This document shows, one piece after another, positions 34,594-42,814 of a stretch of 64,000 bases of DNA. Under the pieces are notes generated by a model that searched no databases, was not told where the DNA came from, and saw only the letters and a program-made list of their open reading frames with translations. The first letter of the stretch is position 1. The number at the start of each line of letters is the position of its first letter. The translations under genes and the position numbers were made by a program. The stretch is from Pseudomonas serbica (GTDB taxonomy: Bacteria > Pseudomonadota > Gammaproteobacteria > Pseudomonadales > Pseudomonadaceae), in NCBI RefSeq assembly GCF_028823535.1, contig NZ_JAQIYM010000021.1, positions 24,976 through 88,975 of the forward strand, in the 5' to 3' direction.

Positions 34594-35196
34594 ATGATCC
34601 ATCACGTAGTGGGGCTCTTCACCCACCCTGACCAAGAATGGAAAGAGATTCGTGGCGATCAGGAAGAAAGTATCAGCCACATGTACCTGACCCATACGCT
34701 GATCCTGGCGGCGATACCGGCGGTTTCGGCCTTTATCGGGACCACGCAGGTGGGCTGGGTCATCGGCAATCGCCCCCCGGTGATGCTGACCGTGGAAAGC
34801 GCACTATGGATGACAGTCATGTCGTACCTGGCGATGCTCGGCGGTGTAGCGGTGATGGGTGCGTTCATCCACTGGATGGCCCGCACCTATGACGCCAATC
34901 CGAGCCTCGCACGCTGCATCGCGTTCGCAACCTATACCGCTACGCCGCTGTTCGTCGGCGGCCTCGCGGCCCTGTACCCCCACCTGTGGCTGGGGATGGT
35001 CGTCGGCACGGCAGCCATCTGCTACACGGTTTACCTGCTGTACGTGGGACTGCCAACCTTCATGAACATTCCATCTGACGAGGGCTTCCTGTTTTCAAGT
35101 TCGGTGCTCGCCGTAGGCCTGGTGGTGCTGGTAGCCATCATGGCGTTCACCGTGATTGTCTGGGGACTCGGCGTGGGGCCGGTCTATACCAATTAA
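34594..35196 (+). CDS. Yip1 family inner-membrane protein
   Basis: 200 aa with about five membrane helices and the characteristic start MIHHVVGLFTHPDQEWKEI. AGAGGAG precedes ATG at 34594. YIP1-domain proteins of bacteria have unknown function. Expression is from a 280-bp gap shared with ttcA that holds an 8-bp inverted repeat (CCCTACAG at 34398, CTGTAGGG at 34462). A terminator follows. Confidence 0.88.
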   Translation: MIHHVVGLFTHPDQEWKEIRGDQEESISHMYLTHTLILAAIPAVSAFIGTTQVGWVIGNRPPVMLTVESALWMTVMSYLAMLGGVAVMGAFIHWMARTYDANPSLARCIAFATYTATPLFVGGLAALYPHLWLGMVVGTAAICYTVYLLYVGLPTFMNIPSDEGFLFSSSVLAVGLVVLVAIMAFTVIVWGLGVGPVYTN

Positions 35197-35232
35197 CAGC
35201 TCACCACAAAAAAATCAGATCTGCCGACACAG

Positions 35233-35254
35233 GGCCGCCGCAAGGCGGCCTTTT
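35233..35254 (+). terminator. Terminator after the Yip1 gene
   Basis: GGCCGCC-GCAA-GGCGGCC stem-loop followed by TTTT, 36 bp after the stop codon. Confidence 0.9.
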
Positions 35255-35355
35255 AATGCCCAGGCACAAAGAACGCTGAAGACCATTCGGCGCTTCGCCG
35301 ATTCGCAAGGCCCCGGGCTTGCGGCATACTCGACTGATCTGGAGATCCATCAAGC

Positions 35356-35850
35356 ATGCCCGAGCAACTCAACATCCGCGTCGAAGACTGTTTTCAACAA
35401 GCCGAATCCTTTTTTAAACGACCTTTCAAACGCCCTGTGGTCAGCCTCAAGCTGCGTGGGCAGAAAGCCGGTGTCGCGCATCTGCACGAGAACCTTCTGC
35501 GTTTCAACCCGCAGTTGTACCGGGAAAACACCGAAGATTTTCTCAAGCAGACCGTCGCCCATGAAGTCGCGCACCTGATCGCCCATCAATTGTTCGGCGA
35601 CCGCATCCAGCCTCACGGCGAAGAGTGGCAACTGATCATGCGCGGTGTTTACGAACTGCCGCCCAACCGCTGCCACACCTACGACGTCAAACGCCGTAGC
35701 GTGACCCGTTACATCTACAAGTGCCCGTGCGCCGACAGCGATTTCCCGTTTTCGGCACAGCGTCATGGCCTGGTGCGTCAGGGGCGGCGGTATTTGTGTC
35801 GGCGGTGTCGCAATACCCTGGTATTCAGTGGGGAGATGCGGATTGAGTAG
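35356..35850 (+). CDS. sprT: SprT family zinc metalloprotease
   Basis: 164 aa. The metalloprotease motif HEVAH is at residues 69-73. A C-terminal zinc ribbon has Cys in KCPCAD and LCRRCRN, the SprT layout related to the eukaryotic DNA-protein crosslink protease SPRTN. It is cytoplasmic with no signal peptide. The ATG at 35356 is 15 bp after a GGAGA. Confidence 0.93.
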   Translation: MPEQLNIRVEDCFQQAESFFKRPFKRPVVSLKLRGQKAGVAHLHENLLRFNPQLYRENTEDFLKQTVAHEVAHLIAHQLFGDRIQPHGEEWQLIMRGVYELPPNRCHTYDVKRRSVTRYIYKCPCADSDFPFSAQRHGLVRQGRRYLCRRCRNTLVFSGEMRIE

Positions 35851-35877
35851 CGGGAACTGTGGTGGCTGGGCCGGCCT

Positions 35878-35902
35878 ATTCGCGGGCAAGCCCGCTCCTA
35901 CA
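35878..35902. repeat. Single REP element
   Basis: ATTCGCGGGCAAGCCCGCTCCTACA, one half of the REP pair seen elsewhere, lies immediately beyond the stop of the CoA-transferase gene (convergent with sprT) and overlaps its last codons. Confidence 0.7.
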
Positions 35903-37079
35903 GAATCACTTTGGCACGCCGCAGTGCCTCAATCTGCTGCGCACTGAACCCCAACTCCCCCAACACCTGATCGGTATGCTGGCCCAGCGCCGCGCCAATA
36001 TGCCGAGGCTCAGGCAACCCCTGCGAGAACTTCAAGGGGCACGCCATCTGCGCCTGGCTCGAACCATCCCCCCGCGGCACTTCAGTCACCATTTCCCGCG
36101 CCTGCAACTGCGGATGCCGCACCGCCTCCCCCAGGCTCAAGACGGGCTCGACACAGGCATCAAGCTCGGCGAACAGCGCACACAGGTCGGCAAAGTCATG
36201 CTTTTCGAACTCGCTCTTCAACGCTTCCTTGAGCTGGTGTTGCTGTGCAGGCTGCACCGATAAGCCCAGGCTCGCCCACTCATCCAGCCCCAGCGCCATG
36301 CACAACTGTTTCATGAAGCCCGGTTCCAGGCTGCCCACCGACAACCAGCGCCCATCCCGGGAGCGGTAATAGTCGTAGAAGCTGCCGCCATTGAGCATCT
36401 GCTCTTCCCTACCCGGCTCGACCCCGCAGGCCAGGTACCCGGCACCCGCCATGGCGTTCAGGCTGAACGCGCAATCGGTCATGCTCACGTCCAGATGCTG
36501 GCCCTGCCCGGTTTGCTGGCGTGCAATCACGGCCGCCAGCAGGCCGATGACCCCGTGCAACGAGCCACCGGCGATGTCTGCTACCTGCATGCCCAGCGGC
36601 AGCGGCCCACTGTCGGCGCGACCGCTGTAGCTGGAAAGCCCGGCCAGGGCCAGGTAGTTGATGTCATGGCCGGCGCGGTCCTTGTAGGGGCCAGTCTGGC
36701 CGTAACCGGTGATCGAGACATAGATCAGCCGGGGATTGATCGCTTTCAAGGCTTCATAACCCAGCCCCAATCGCTCCATGACACCGGGGCGGAATTGCTC
36801 CAGGACGATGTCATGGTCTGCGAGCAACGACTTGATCACTTCCAGGGCCTGCGGCTGCTTGAGATCCAGCGCCAGGCTGCGCTTGTTGCGATGGAGGTAG
36901 GCATGGCTGGCCGATACGCCCCGATCGTGGGGTGGCAGCACGCGCAGGAGGTCAATGCGGGTGGGTGATTCGATGCGCAGCACCTCCGCGCCCATGTCGG
37001 CCAGCAACAATGAGGCGAACGGCCCTGGCAACAGCGTCGAAAAATCCAGGATCTTGAGGGAGGCCAATGGACCAGTCAT
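35898..37079 (-). CDS. CaiB/BaiF (class III) CoA-transferase
   Basis: 393 aa. The N-terminus is LKILDFSTLLPGPFASLLLADMGAEVLRIE. The catalytic Asp lies in AGHDINYLALAGL, and ADIAGGSLHGVIGLLAAVIARQQTGQGQ is typical of the family. It transfers CoA between carboxylic acids, in many relatives of the racemase type (alpha-methylacyl-CoA). GGAGAA precedes the ATG at 37079. It is not in an evident operon, so the substrate is unknown. Confidence 0.92.
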   Translation of the reverse strand: MTGPLASLKILDFSTLLPGPFASLLLADMGAEVLRIESPTRIDLLRVLPPHDRGVSASHAYLHRNKRSLALDLKQPQALEVIKSLLADHDIVLEQFRPGVMERLGLGYEALKAINPRLIYVSITGYGQTGPYKDRAGHDINYLALAGLSSYSGRADSGPLPLGMQVADIAGGSLHGVIGLLAAVIARQQTGQGQHLDVSMTDCAFSLNAMAGAGYLACGVEPGREEQMLNGGSFYDYYRSRDGRWLSVGSLEPGFMKQLCMALGLDEWASLGLSVQPAQQHQLKEALKSEFEKHDFADLCALFAELDACVEPVLSLGEAVRHPQLQAREMVTEVPRGDGSSQAQMACPLKFSQGLPEPRHIGAALGQHTDQVLGELGFSAQQIEALRRAKVIL

Positions 37080-37183
37080 GAGTATTCTCCATGGACGATC
37101 CCCCAGACTAGGCAGCCAGGCGGATTGCAGCAATCACCTTGGGCGCCAGTTTTGCTGACCGTTGCGCTCAACTGGCCAGAATG

Positions 37184-37209
37184 AAAAAACCCGCCGAAGC
37201 GGGTTTTTC
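37184..37209 (-). terminator. Terminator of dctA
   Basis: AAAAAACCCGC-CGAA-GCGGGTTTTT, 14 bp beyond the dctA stop; T-run on the minus strand. Confidence 0.9.
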
Positions 37210-37222
37210 ATTACATCAGGAC

Positions 37223-38557
37223 TTACTTGGCGTTACTCGGGGTTGCGCCCTCGATATGGCCCAGAACGTCGTCTTTAGGCTCGTCGGCAATGCCACGGCC
37301 GCCCGAGGCCAACTCGGCTTGCAGCACGTCAGTGTCCAGCTCCTTGACCCACTTGGCCACGACGATGGTGGCAACGGCGTTACCAACCAGGTTGGTCAGC
37401 GCACGGGCTTCAGACATGAAACGGTCGATACCCAGGATCAACGCCAGGCCGGCAACCGGCAGGTGGCCTACGGCGGACAGGGTGGCGGCCAGTACGATGA
37501 AGCCCGAACCGGTCACGCCTGCAGCACCCTTGGAAGACAGCAGCAACACCACCAGCAAGGTGATCTGGTGCGTGATATCCATATGAGTGTCGGTGGCCTG
37601 GGCAATGAACACCGCAGCCATGGTCAGGTAGATCGCAGTACCGTCGAGGTTGAACGAGTAGCCGGTCGGAATCACCAGGCCTACCACCGACTTCTGCGCC
37701 CCCAGACGCTCCATCTTGATCAGCATGCGCGGCAGCACCGACTCCGAAGAGGAAGTACCCAGCACAATCAGCAGCTCTTCACGGATGTAGCGGATCATCT
37801 TCAGCACGCTGAAGCCATGCAGGCGGGCAATCGAACCCAGCACGATCAGGATGAACAGCAGGCATGTAATGTAGAAGCAGGCCATCAACTGGCCCAGTTG
37901 CACCAGCGAGCCGACACCGTAGGCACCGATGGTGAAGGCCATGGCACCGAAGGCACCGATCGGTGCGAGCTTCATGATCATGTTGATGATGTTGAACATG
38001 ACGTGAGCGAAACGATCGATGAGGTCCAGCAACGGCCTGCCGTAGGCGCCCAGGCGATGCAGGGCGAAACCGAAGATCACCGAGAACATCAGCACTTGCA
38101 GGATGTCGCCCGTGGCGAATGCGCCGACGATGGTGGACGGGATCACGTTGAGCAGGAAGCCGATAACGCTTTGGTCCGCGCCAGCAGCGACATACTGTGC
38201 CACCTTGGAGGCATCCAGGGTGGTCACGTCGATGTGCATGCCGTCACCCGGCTGGACGATGTTGACCACCACCAGGCCGACCAGCAGCGCGATCGTCGAA
38301 ACGATCTCGAAGTACAGCAATGCGTAACCGCCGGTCTTGCCGACCGACTTCATGTCCTGCATGCCGGCGATACCGCTGACGACAGTGCAGAAGATGATCG
38401 GGGCGATGATCATCTTGATCAGCTTGATGAACCCGTCACCCAGTGGTTTTACTGCCACACCGAGCTGTGGATAGAAGTGACCGAGCAAGATACCGATGAC
38501 AATTGCAACGATCACCTGGAAATACAGGGATTTATACAGTGGCTGACGAGTCGTCAT
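37223..38557 (-). CDS. dctA: C4-dicarboxylate:cation symporter DctA
   Basis: 444 aa inner-membrane carrier for succinate, malate and fumarate. It is hydrophobic throughout, with the serine-rich re-entrant loop GTSSSESVLPRML and the substrate/sodium motif NLDGTAIYLTMA of the DAACS family. The N-terminal start MTTRQPLYKSLYFQ is common in DctA. A sigma-54 promoter 130 bp upstream and two palindromic upstream sites fit DctB/DctD-type control, established for this gene in other proteobacteria. It faces an AraC-type gene. Confidence 0.96.
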   Translation of the reverse strand: MTTRQPLYKSLYFQVIVAIVIGILLGHFYPQLGVAVKPLGDGFIKLIKMIIAPIIFCTVVSGIAGMQDMKSVGKTGGYALLYFEIVSTIALLVGLVVVNIVQPGDGMHIDVTTLDASKVAQYVAAGADQSVIGFLLNVIPSTIVGAFATGDILQVLMFSVIFGFALHRLGAYGRPLLDLIDRFAHVMFNIINMIMKLAPIGAFGAMAFTIGAYGVGSLVQLGQLMACFYITCLLFILIVLGSIARLHGFSVLKMIRYIREELLIVLGTSSSESVLPRMLIKMERLGAQKSVVGLVIPTGYSFNLDGTAIYLTMAAVFIAQATDTHMDITHQITLLVVLLLSSKGAAGVTGSGFIVLAATLSAVGHLPVAGLALILGIDRFMSEARALTNLVGNAVATIVVAKWVKELDTDVLQAELASGGRGIADEPKDDVLGHIEGATPSNAK

Positions 38558-38687
38558 TGCAAAGTTCCTCAAGAGTGCGCGGCGACAACATCCAACTGTT
38601 GCCTACCTCACCTCAATTGCGAACCCTCCTGCACTGGAGGGATTTGTTTTTTCGAGCTGCTCGACGGCAGGCATCTGCTGGTCTTAT

Positions 38688-38704
38688 CGCAAAGCCCGTG
38701 CCAC
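38688..38704 (-). promoter_or_regulatory. Sigma-54 (RpoN) promoter of dctA
   Basis: On the minus strand TGGCACG-GGCT-TTGC matches the -24/-12 consensus TGGCACG-N4-TTGC at every position, with the GG-to-GC distance of 10 bases. It lies about 130 bp upstream of the dctA start. Confidence 0.9.
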
Positions 38705-38782
38705 CTTGTGCGAAAAGCCTGTAAGCCTTTTGCCAGCAAGGCCTGCAGGTTTTTACAACTCATCGCAACGCATTCGCGCAAT

Positions 38783-38837
38783 GGCGGATTTCCGCCCACT
38801 CATCGGATCAAGCCGGGTAATCTGGCGGATATCCGCC
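38783..38837. promoter_or_regulatory. Two tandem 14-bp palindromes, enhancer sites upstream of the dctA promoter
   Basis: GGCGGATTTCCGCC (38783-38796) and GGCGGATATCCGCC (38824-38837) are perfect dyads with identical arms, 41 bp centre to centre (about four helical turns). They lie 80-135 bp upstream of the sigma-54 site. The location and the GCGGAWWTCCGC-type core fit binding of an enhancer-binding protein such as DctD. They are also close to the AraC gene start at 38897 and might serve it. Confidence 0.65.
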
Positions 38838-38896
38838 TTGTTCTTGCGTAACAACCACGGCTACCATCCGTCGCTCAATGGACGGACTTGCCTGCT

Positions 38897-39895
38897 ATGC
38901 GCGAACGCACCATCGCCAGTCATTTCGCCCGTGCCGCCCTCGGTGGCGCGCAACGGCGTGGCTACGATTATTCGAAACTGTTGCAGCAGTTGGGGATCAG
39001 TCCCGAGTTGCTCGACGAGCCTCGGGCGCGCATCCCCCCAGAACAATTCACCCGGCTGGTCCAGGCGTTGTGGCTGGCACTGGACGACGAGTACCTGGGT
39101 TTCGGCCGTGGTATCAGCAAGCCCGGCAGCTTCGCAATGATGTGTCATGCCGTTATCCATTGCCGCAATCTGGATAAGGCACTGCATCGCGGACTATTGT
39201 TTTATAGCTTATTCCCGGACGCTCCGCGCCTGACGCTGACGCGCGAAGACGAAATGATTCGACTGAGCCTGGACGATTCGCAGCTCTGGGACCCGGAACA
39301 TTTCCTCACCGAAAGTCTATTGGTGATCTGGCATCGCTTCCCCAGTTGGTTGATCGGCCAGCGTATTCGACTGGAACACGCCACGTTCAGTTACCCGCGA
39401 CCGGACCATGGCGCCGAATACGAGTTGCTGTTCTCGTGCCCGCTCGAGTTTTCGGCACAACAGAGCAGCCTGCTGTTTCATGCCCGCTACCTGGACATGC
39501 CACTGCTGCAAGACGAACGCACGCTCAAGCAGTTCCTTGAGCGCTCGCCTGCCGACCTGTTATCCCGCCCGGATGACGGCCACAGCCTGAGCAGCCAGTT
39601 GCGACGCTTGCTCAGCAGCGACCGCTCACCCTGGCCGGATCTGGAGGCCGTGGCTGCGCACCTGCATATCAGCCCGCAAACGCTACGTCGGCATCTACGA
39701 GAAGAAAACACCAGTTTTCAGGAGTTGAAGGACCAACTGCGCAGGGATATTGCCATTTATCACCTGGGCCGCAACGACCTGCCCTTGCAACAGATCGCCG
39801 AGCAACTGGGCTTTTCCGAGCCATCGGCGTTTCATCGGGCGTTCAAGAAGTGGACCGGGCTGACGCCCGGGGCTTATCGGGCTCGGGAAAACTGA
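38897..39895 (+). CDS. AraC-family transcriptional regulator
   Basis: 332 aa. An N-terminal arabinose-binding-like domain (PF12625 type; HAVIHCRNLDKALHRGLLFYSLF is characteristic) is followed by two C-terminal helix-turn-helix motifs (LEAVAAHLHISPQTLRRHLREE and LQQIAEQLGFSEPSAFHRAFKKWTGLTPG). It is related to OruR/ArgR-type activators. ATG at 38897, with TTG three codons earlier as an alternative. It is divergent from dctA, with which it shares the 339-bp control region 38558-38896, and may regulate itself or a target elsewhere. Confidence 0.9.
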   Translation: MRERTIASHFARAALGGAQRRGYDYSKLLQQLGISPELLDEPRARIPPEQFTRLVQALWLALDDEYLGFGRGISKPGSFAMMCHAVIHCRNLDKALHRGLLFYSLFPDAPRLTLTREDEMIRLSLDDSQLWDPEHFLTESLLVIWHRFPSWLIGQRIRLEHATFSYPRPDHGAEYELLFSCPLEFSAQQSSLLFHARYLDMPLLQDERTLKQFLERSPADLLSRPDDGHSLSSQLRRLLSSDRSPWPDLEAVAAHLHISPQTLRRHLREENTSFQELKDQLRRDIAIYHLGRNDLPLQQIAEQLGFSEPSAFHRAFKKWTGLTPGAYRAREN

Positions 39896-39918
39896 GTTCA
39901 ACTGGCAACTATCGCCGA

Positions 39919-41262
39919 TCACACCGGCGGGAAATGAATACGGAAAGCCGCCCCCCCAAGGGGTGAGTCGCCCAGGGTCAGTTTTGCGCCATAGCTTTCG
40001 ATGATGTCCTTGACCACCGCCAGGCCAATTCCCTGCCCCGGATGCTGGCGGTCCAGACGCTCACCGCGCTGAAGGATCCGCGTGCGCTGATCGAGCGGGA
40101 CACCTGGGCCATCGTCTTCTACCCATATCTCGACGCCATTGAGGGTACGCACGCTGATGCGCACTTCGCTCAGGCACAGCCGATACGCGTTTTCCAGCAG
40201 ATTGCCCAGCATCTCCAGCAAGGCACCCTGTTCGATAGGGGCCAGGCACTGCTCCGGCAAATCGAAGGTCACCTGTACCCGTTTGTCGCGATAGACCTTG
40301 TCGAGCGTATCGCAAAGGCTCTGCAACACGGGCTGCAGGCGTACCTGATGGCGCACCAGGCCGCTTTTGCGCAGGCTTGCGCGTTGCAACTGGTAACTGA
40401 TCTGCTGGCTCATGCGCTCGATCTGGGTCTGCAACACCCAGGCCTGATCCCGGTCCTCAGGGCGTTGTGCCATGTCTTCGCTGACCCCCTGCAACACCGC
40501 CAAGGGGGTTTTCAGGCTGTGAGCCAGATCGTCGAGGGAATCGCGATAACGGCTACGCTGTTCGCGCTCGCTGTGCAGCAAGCGGTTGAGAGAGCCGGTC
40601 AGGCGCAGCAATTCCCGTGGGTGTTGTTCACTCAGGCTTTCGCGGGTGCCGCTTTCGATCTCATCCAGTTCCTGGCTCAGCCGGCGCAATGCCTGCAACC
40701 CCCACGACAGGCCGGCCCATAGCAATGCCAGTAGCACCAGCAAGGCTGCACCGAACCCCAGGTAAAGGTTGTCCCGCAGGCCGTCGAGCGTGGCATCGTA
40801 TTCTCGCGCTGGCTGCAACGCGACGAAGCTGAACGCCGCGCTTTTGCCGCCCAGCAATTTGACCTCGACGTCATAGACGAAGAATTCCTGGCCATTGTCC
40901 TGGCGAATCCTGGCAAATTCATTACCGCGTCCGTCGTAACGCGGCTTGTAATTGATGTTCTCCTCAAGGGTGTCTTTCGAGCGCCACACCAATTGGCCTT
41001 CGCGGCTGTAGATGTAACCGAGCAAGTTGCCATCAGCCAGGTTGAAGCGCTCATCGGGCAACTGGTCCGGCATCTGCAAGCGGTTGTTCTCGACCCGCGC
41101 GGCAGAGATCAACGTGGTGACGTCCGACGCCAGTCGCTGCTCGATGGCGTCCTGCAGCGCCAGGCTGAACGCTCCCTGCATAGCCGGCAGCAACGCCAGC
41201 ATGAACAAAACCGCCAGGATCGTGGCGGCGAGCATCAGGCGAACGCGAAGAGAACCGATCAA
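39919..41262 (-). CDS. phoQ: Sensor kinase PhoQ
   Basis: 447 aa, same length and start (MIGSLRVRLMLAA) as Pseudomonas PhoQ. TM1 is about residues 10-30, the periplasmic sensor about 31-165 (SREGQLVWRS, YKPRYDGRGNEFARI), then TM2 about 166-185. The H-box is LAHSLKTPLAVLQG, with N-box LGNLLENAYRLCL and G-boxes EDDGPGV and GQGIGLAV. It responds to low divalent cations and governs lipid A modification and polymyxin resistance. It is the last gene of oprH-phoP-phoQ and overlaps phoP by 4 bp. Confidence 0.97.
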   Translation of the reverse strand: MIGSLRVRLMLAATILAVLFMLALLPAMQGAFSLALQDAIEQRLASDVTTLISAARVENNRLQMPDQLPDERFNLADGNLLGYIYSREGQLVWRSKDTLEENINYKPRYDGRGNEFARIRQDNGQEFFVYDVEVKLLGGKSAAFSFVALQPAREYDATLDGLRDNLYLGFGAALLVLLALLWAGLSWGLQALRRLSQELDEIESGTRESLSEQHPRELLRLTGSLNRLLHSEREQRSRYRDSLDDLAHSLKTPLAVLQGVSEDMAQRPEDRDQAWVLQTQIERMSQQISYQLQRASLRKSGLVRHQVRLQPVLQSLCDTLDKVYRDKRVQVTFDLPEQCLAPIEQGALLEMLGNLLENAYRLCLSEVRISVRTLNGVEIWVEDDGPGVPLDQRTRILQRGERLDRQHPGQGIGLAVVKDIIESYGAKLTLGDSPLGGAAFRIHFPPV

Positions 41263-41936
41263 GTGCAGCGCTCAGTGAACAGATAGCCCAGGCCACGCAC
41301 CGTATCGATTGGCTTGAAACCGGTCGTACCTTCGAGTTTTCGGCGCAGACGGCCGACCAGCACCTCGATCACGTTCGGATCGCGTTCGTCATCGTCCGGG
41401 TAGAGCTGCTCCATCAAGCGGTCCTTGGGCACCACTTGCTGATGATGGCGCATCAGATACTCGAGAATCCGGTATTCATAGGCGGTCAATGCCAGTGGTT
41501 GCTCATCAAGGGACGCCTGTTTGCGATTAAGGTCCAGCAGCAACGGCCCGGCGACGATCGTTGACTGGGTAAATCCGCTGGAGCGACGCAACAAGGCATT
41601 CAGCCGGGCCTCCAGTTCTTCAAACTGGAAGGGCTTGACCACATAATCGTCGGCACCGGCAGCAAGGCCTTCAACCTTGTCCTGCCAGTTACCGCGTGCT
41701 GTGAGGATCAGGATAGGAAAGGTCTTGCCCTGCGAGCGCAACTGACGAATCAGATCCAGTCCACCCATGCCTGGCAACCCAAGATCAATCACCGCCAGGT
41801 CGTGGTTGAACTGTTCTGTCTGATACAGCGCATCGACGGCGTTGCCCACGGACTCGACCACATGGCCGCTATCCGTCAGGCGGGTTTGCAGGTGATGACG
41901 CAACAGCGCTTCATCCTCGACGACCAGCAGTTTCAT
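41259..41936 (-). CDS. phoP: Response regulator PhoP
   Basis: 225 aa OmpR-type regulator. The receiver has VVEDEALLRHHL, phospho-Asp in LAVIDLGLPGMGG and GADDYVVKPFQ. The winged helix has LTAYEYRILEYLMRHHQQVVPKDRL and NVIEVLVGRLRRKL. It binds direct repeats GTTCAG-N5-GTTCAG, two of which lie in front of oprH, so the operon is autoregulated. Confidence 0.97.
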   Translation of the reverse strand: MKLLVVEDEALLRHHLQTRLTDSGHVVESVGNAVDALYQTEQFNHDLAVIDLGLPGMGGLDLIRQLRSQGKTFPILILTARGNWQDKVEGLAAGADDYVVKPFQFEELEARLNALLRRSSGFTQSTIVAGPLLLDLNRKQASLDEQPLALTAYEYRILEYLMRHHQQVVPKDRLMEQLYPDDDERDPNVIEVLVGRLRRKLEGTTGFKPIDTVRGLGYLFTERCT

Positions 41937-41993
41937 TTCGCTCTCCCAGGCAAATCAAATACTCCAGAGGCACGATCGACGCACCTCGATGAC

Positions 41994-42044
41994 TGACAGG
42001 CTGCAGCGGATCAATCTCTTGGATTTATCCGCTGCAGCCTGTCA
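41994..42044 (-). promoter_or_regulatory. Strong hairpin between oprH and phoP
   Basis: 18-bp perfect arms (TGACAGGCTGCAGCGGAT and complement) around a 15-nt loop, within the 117-bp gap between oprH and phoP. No T-run follows on the minus strand. It may stabilise the 3' end of an oprH-only message or attenuate read-through to phoPQ, giving much more porin than regulator. Confidence 0.65.
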
Positions 42045-42053
42045 CACACGGTT

Positions 42054-42656
42054 TTAGAAAGCGTAGTTGGCTGAGAGGTAGGTCTGCGCGCTGCTGGTCA
42101 AGCTCAGCGAACCCTGTTTGCTACCACTTCGCTCGCTCATTTCGGTGCCGGCGTTGCTGCGCAGGTAACGGTACCCCAGTTCAACCGAAGTGTTTTGCGA
42201 AACCTGTTGCAGAATGCCTGCCTGTGCACCTATGGCGTAACCGATGTCGCTGTCGCGACTGAAGCCGGGTGATTCCTGGGTCATTTTGGTCAACCCGGCC
42301 GAGACACCGCCGAACAGCTTGGTGCTGGCAGCCAACGGATGGAACAGATCGTAGCTGCCCAGCAGGTTTTCCTGACGCAGTTTAATGCCATTGTGCGATC
42401 CCGACACGTTGTCGTACGTGGCGTAGTAACGGCCTTGGTTATTTTGCTGGCCCAGACGCAAGCCCCAGGTGTTGTCCTTGCCAATTACGCCGTCGGCGTT
42501 CGGACGGTCGAGGTTATCGTTCAAGGCATGTGATTTTTTGATCTTGTCGCTGGTCTGCCCATAAGTAAGGCTGGCGAAATTGTCGGTGGAAGCGAACGCT
42601 GCGGTACTCGCGCCGAAAACGGTGAATGCCAGCAGCAATTTTTTGAATCCAGTCAT
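42054..42656 (-). CDS. oprH: Outer-membrane protein OprH
   Basis: 200 aa. Signal peptide (cleavage near AFAS|TDNFAS) and an eight-stranded slim barrel. Segments DNFASLTYGQTSDKIKKS, GRYYATYDN, LRQENLLGSYD and C-terminal YLSANYAF align well with P. aeruginosa OprH. It binds LPS and replaces divalent cations in the outer leaflet when Mg2+ is low. GAGGAG precedes the ATG. It is first in the PhoP-controlled operon. Confidence 0.96.
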   Translation of the reverse strand: MTGFKKLLLAFTVFGASTAAFASTDNFASLTYGQTSDKIKKSHALNDNLDRPNADGVIGKDNTWGLRLGQQNNQGRYYATYDNVSGSHNGIKLRQENLLGSYDLFHPLAASTKLFGGVSAGLTKMTQESPGFSRDSDIGYAIGAQAGILQQVSQNTSVELGYRYLRSNAGTEMSERSGSKQGSLSLTSSAQTYLSANYAF

Positions 42657-42729
42657 GAGTGAAACTCCTCGTGAGTTCGTGCGTGAGTTCGTGTTGTTTT
42701 GGCTACGAGGCAAGAGTACTCACGCCGCC

Positions 42730-42768
42730 CTGAACTCACCCTGAACACGCACTTAACCTGAGCTGAAC
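42730..42768 (-). promoter_or_regulatory. Two PhoP boxes upstream of oprH
   Basis: On the minus strand: GTTCAG-GGTGA-GTTCAG (42730-42746, perfect repeat) and GTTCAG-CTCAG-GTTAAG (42752-42768, one arm with one mismatch). Each has the 5-bp spacer of PhoP direct repeats and the two are 22 bp apart in phase. They lie 74-112 bp upstream of oprH and also in the leader of the divergent hydrolase gene. Confidence 0.85.
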
Positions 42769-42814
42769 CATATCCACCGAGCTGTTTGATGATTTTCTTG
42801 TAGGAGATCCGACC

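Noticed and set aside
37139..38851. 570-codon frame antisense to dctA
   Set aside because: dctA is unambiguous; the antisense product is His/Gln/Asp-rich and spans the dctA terminator and promoter.
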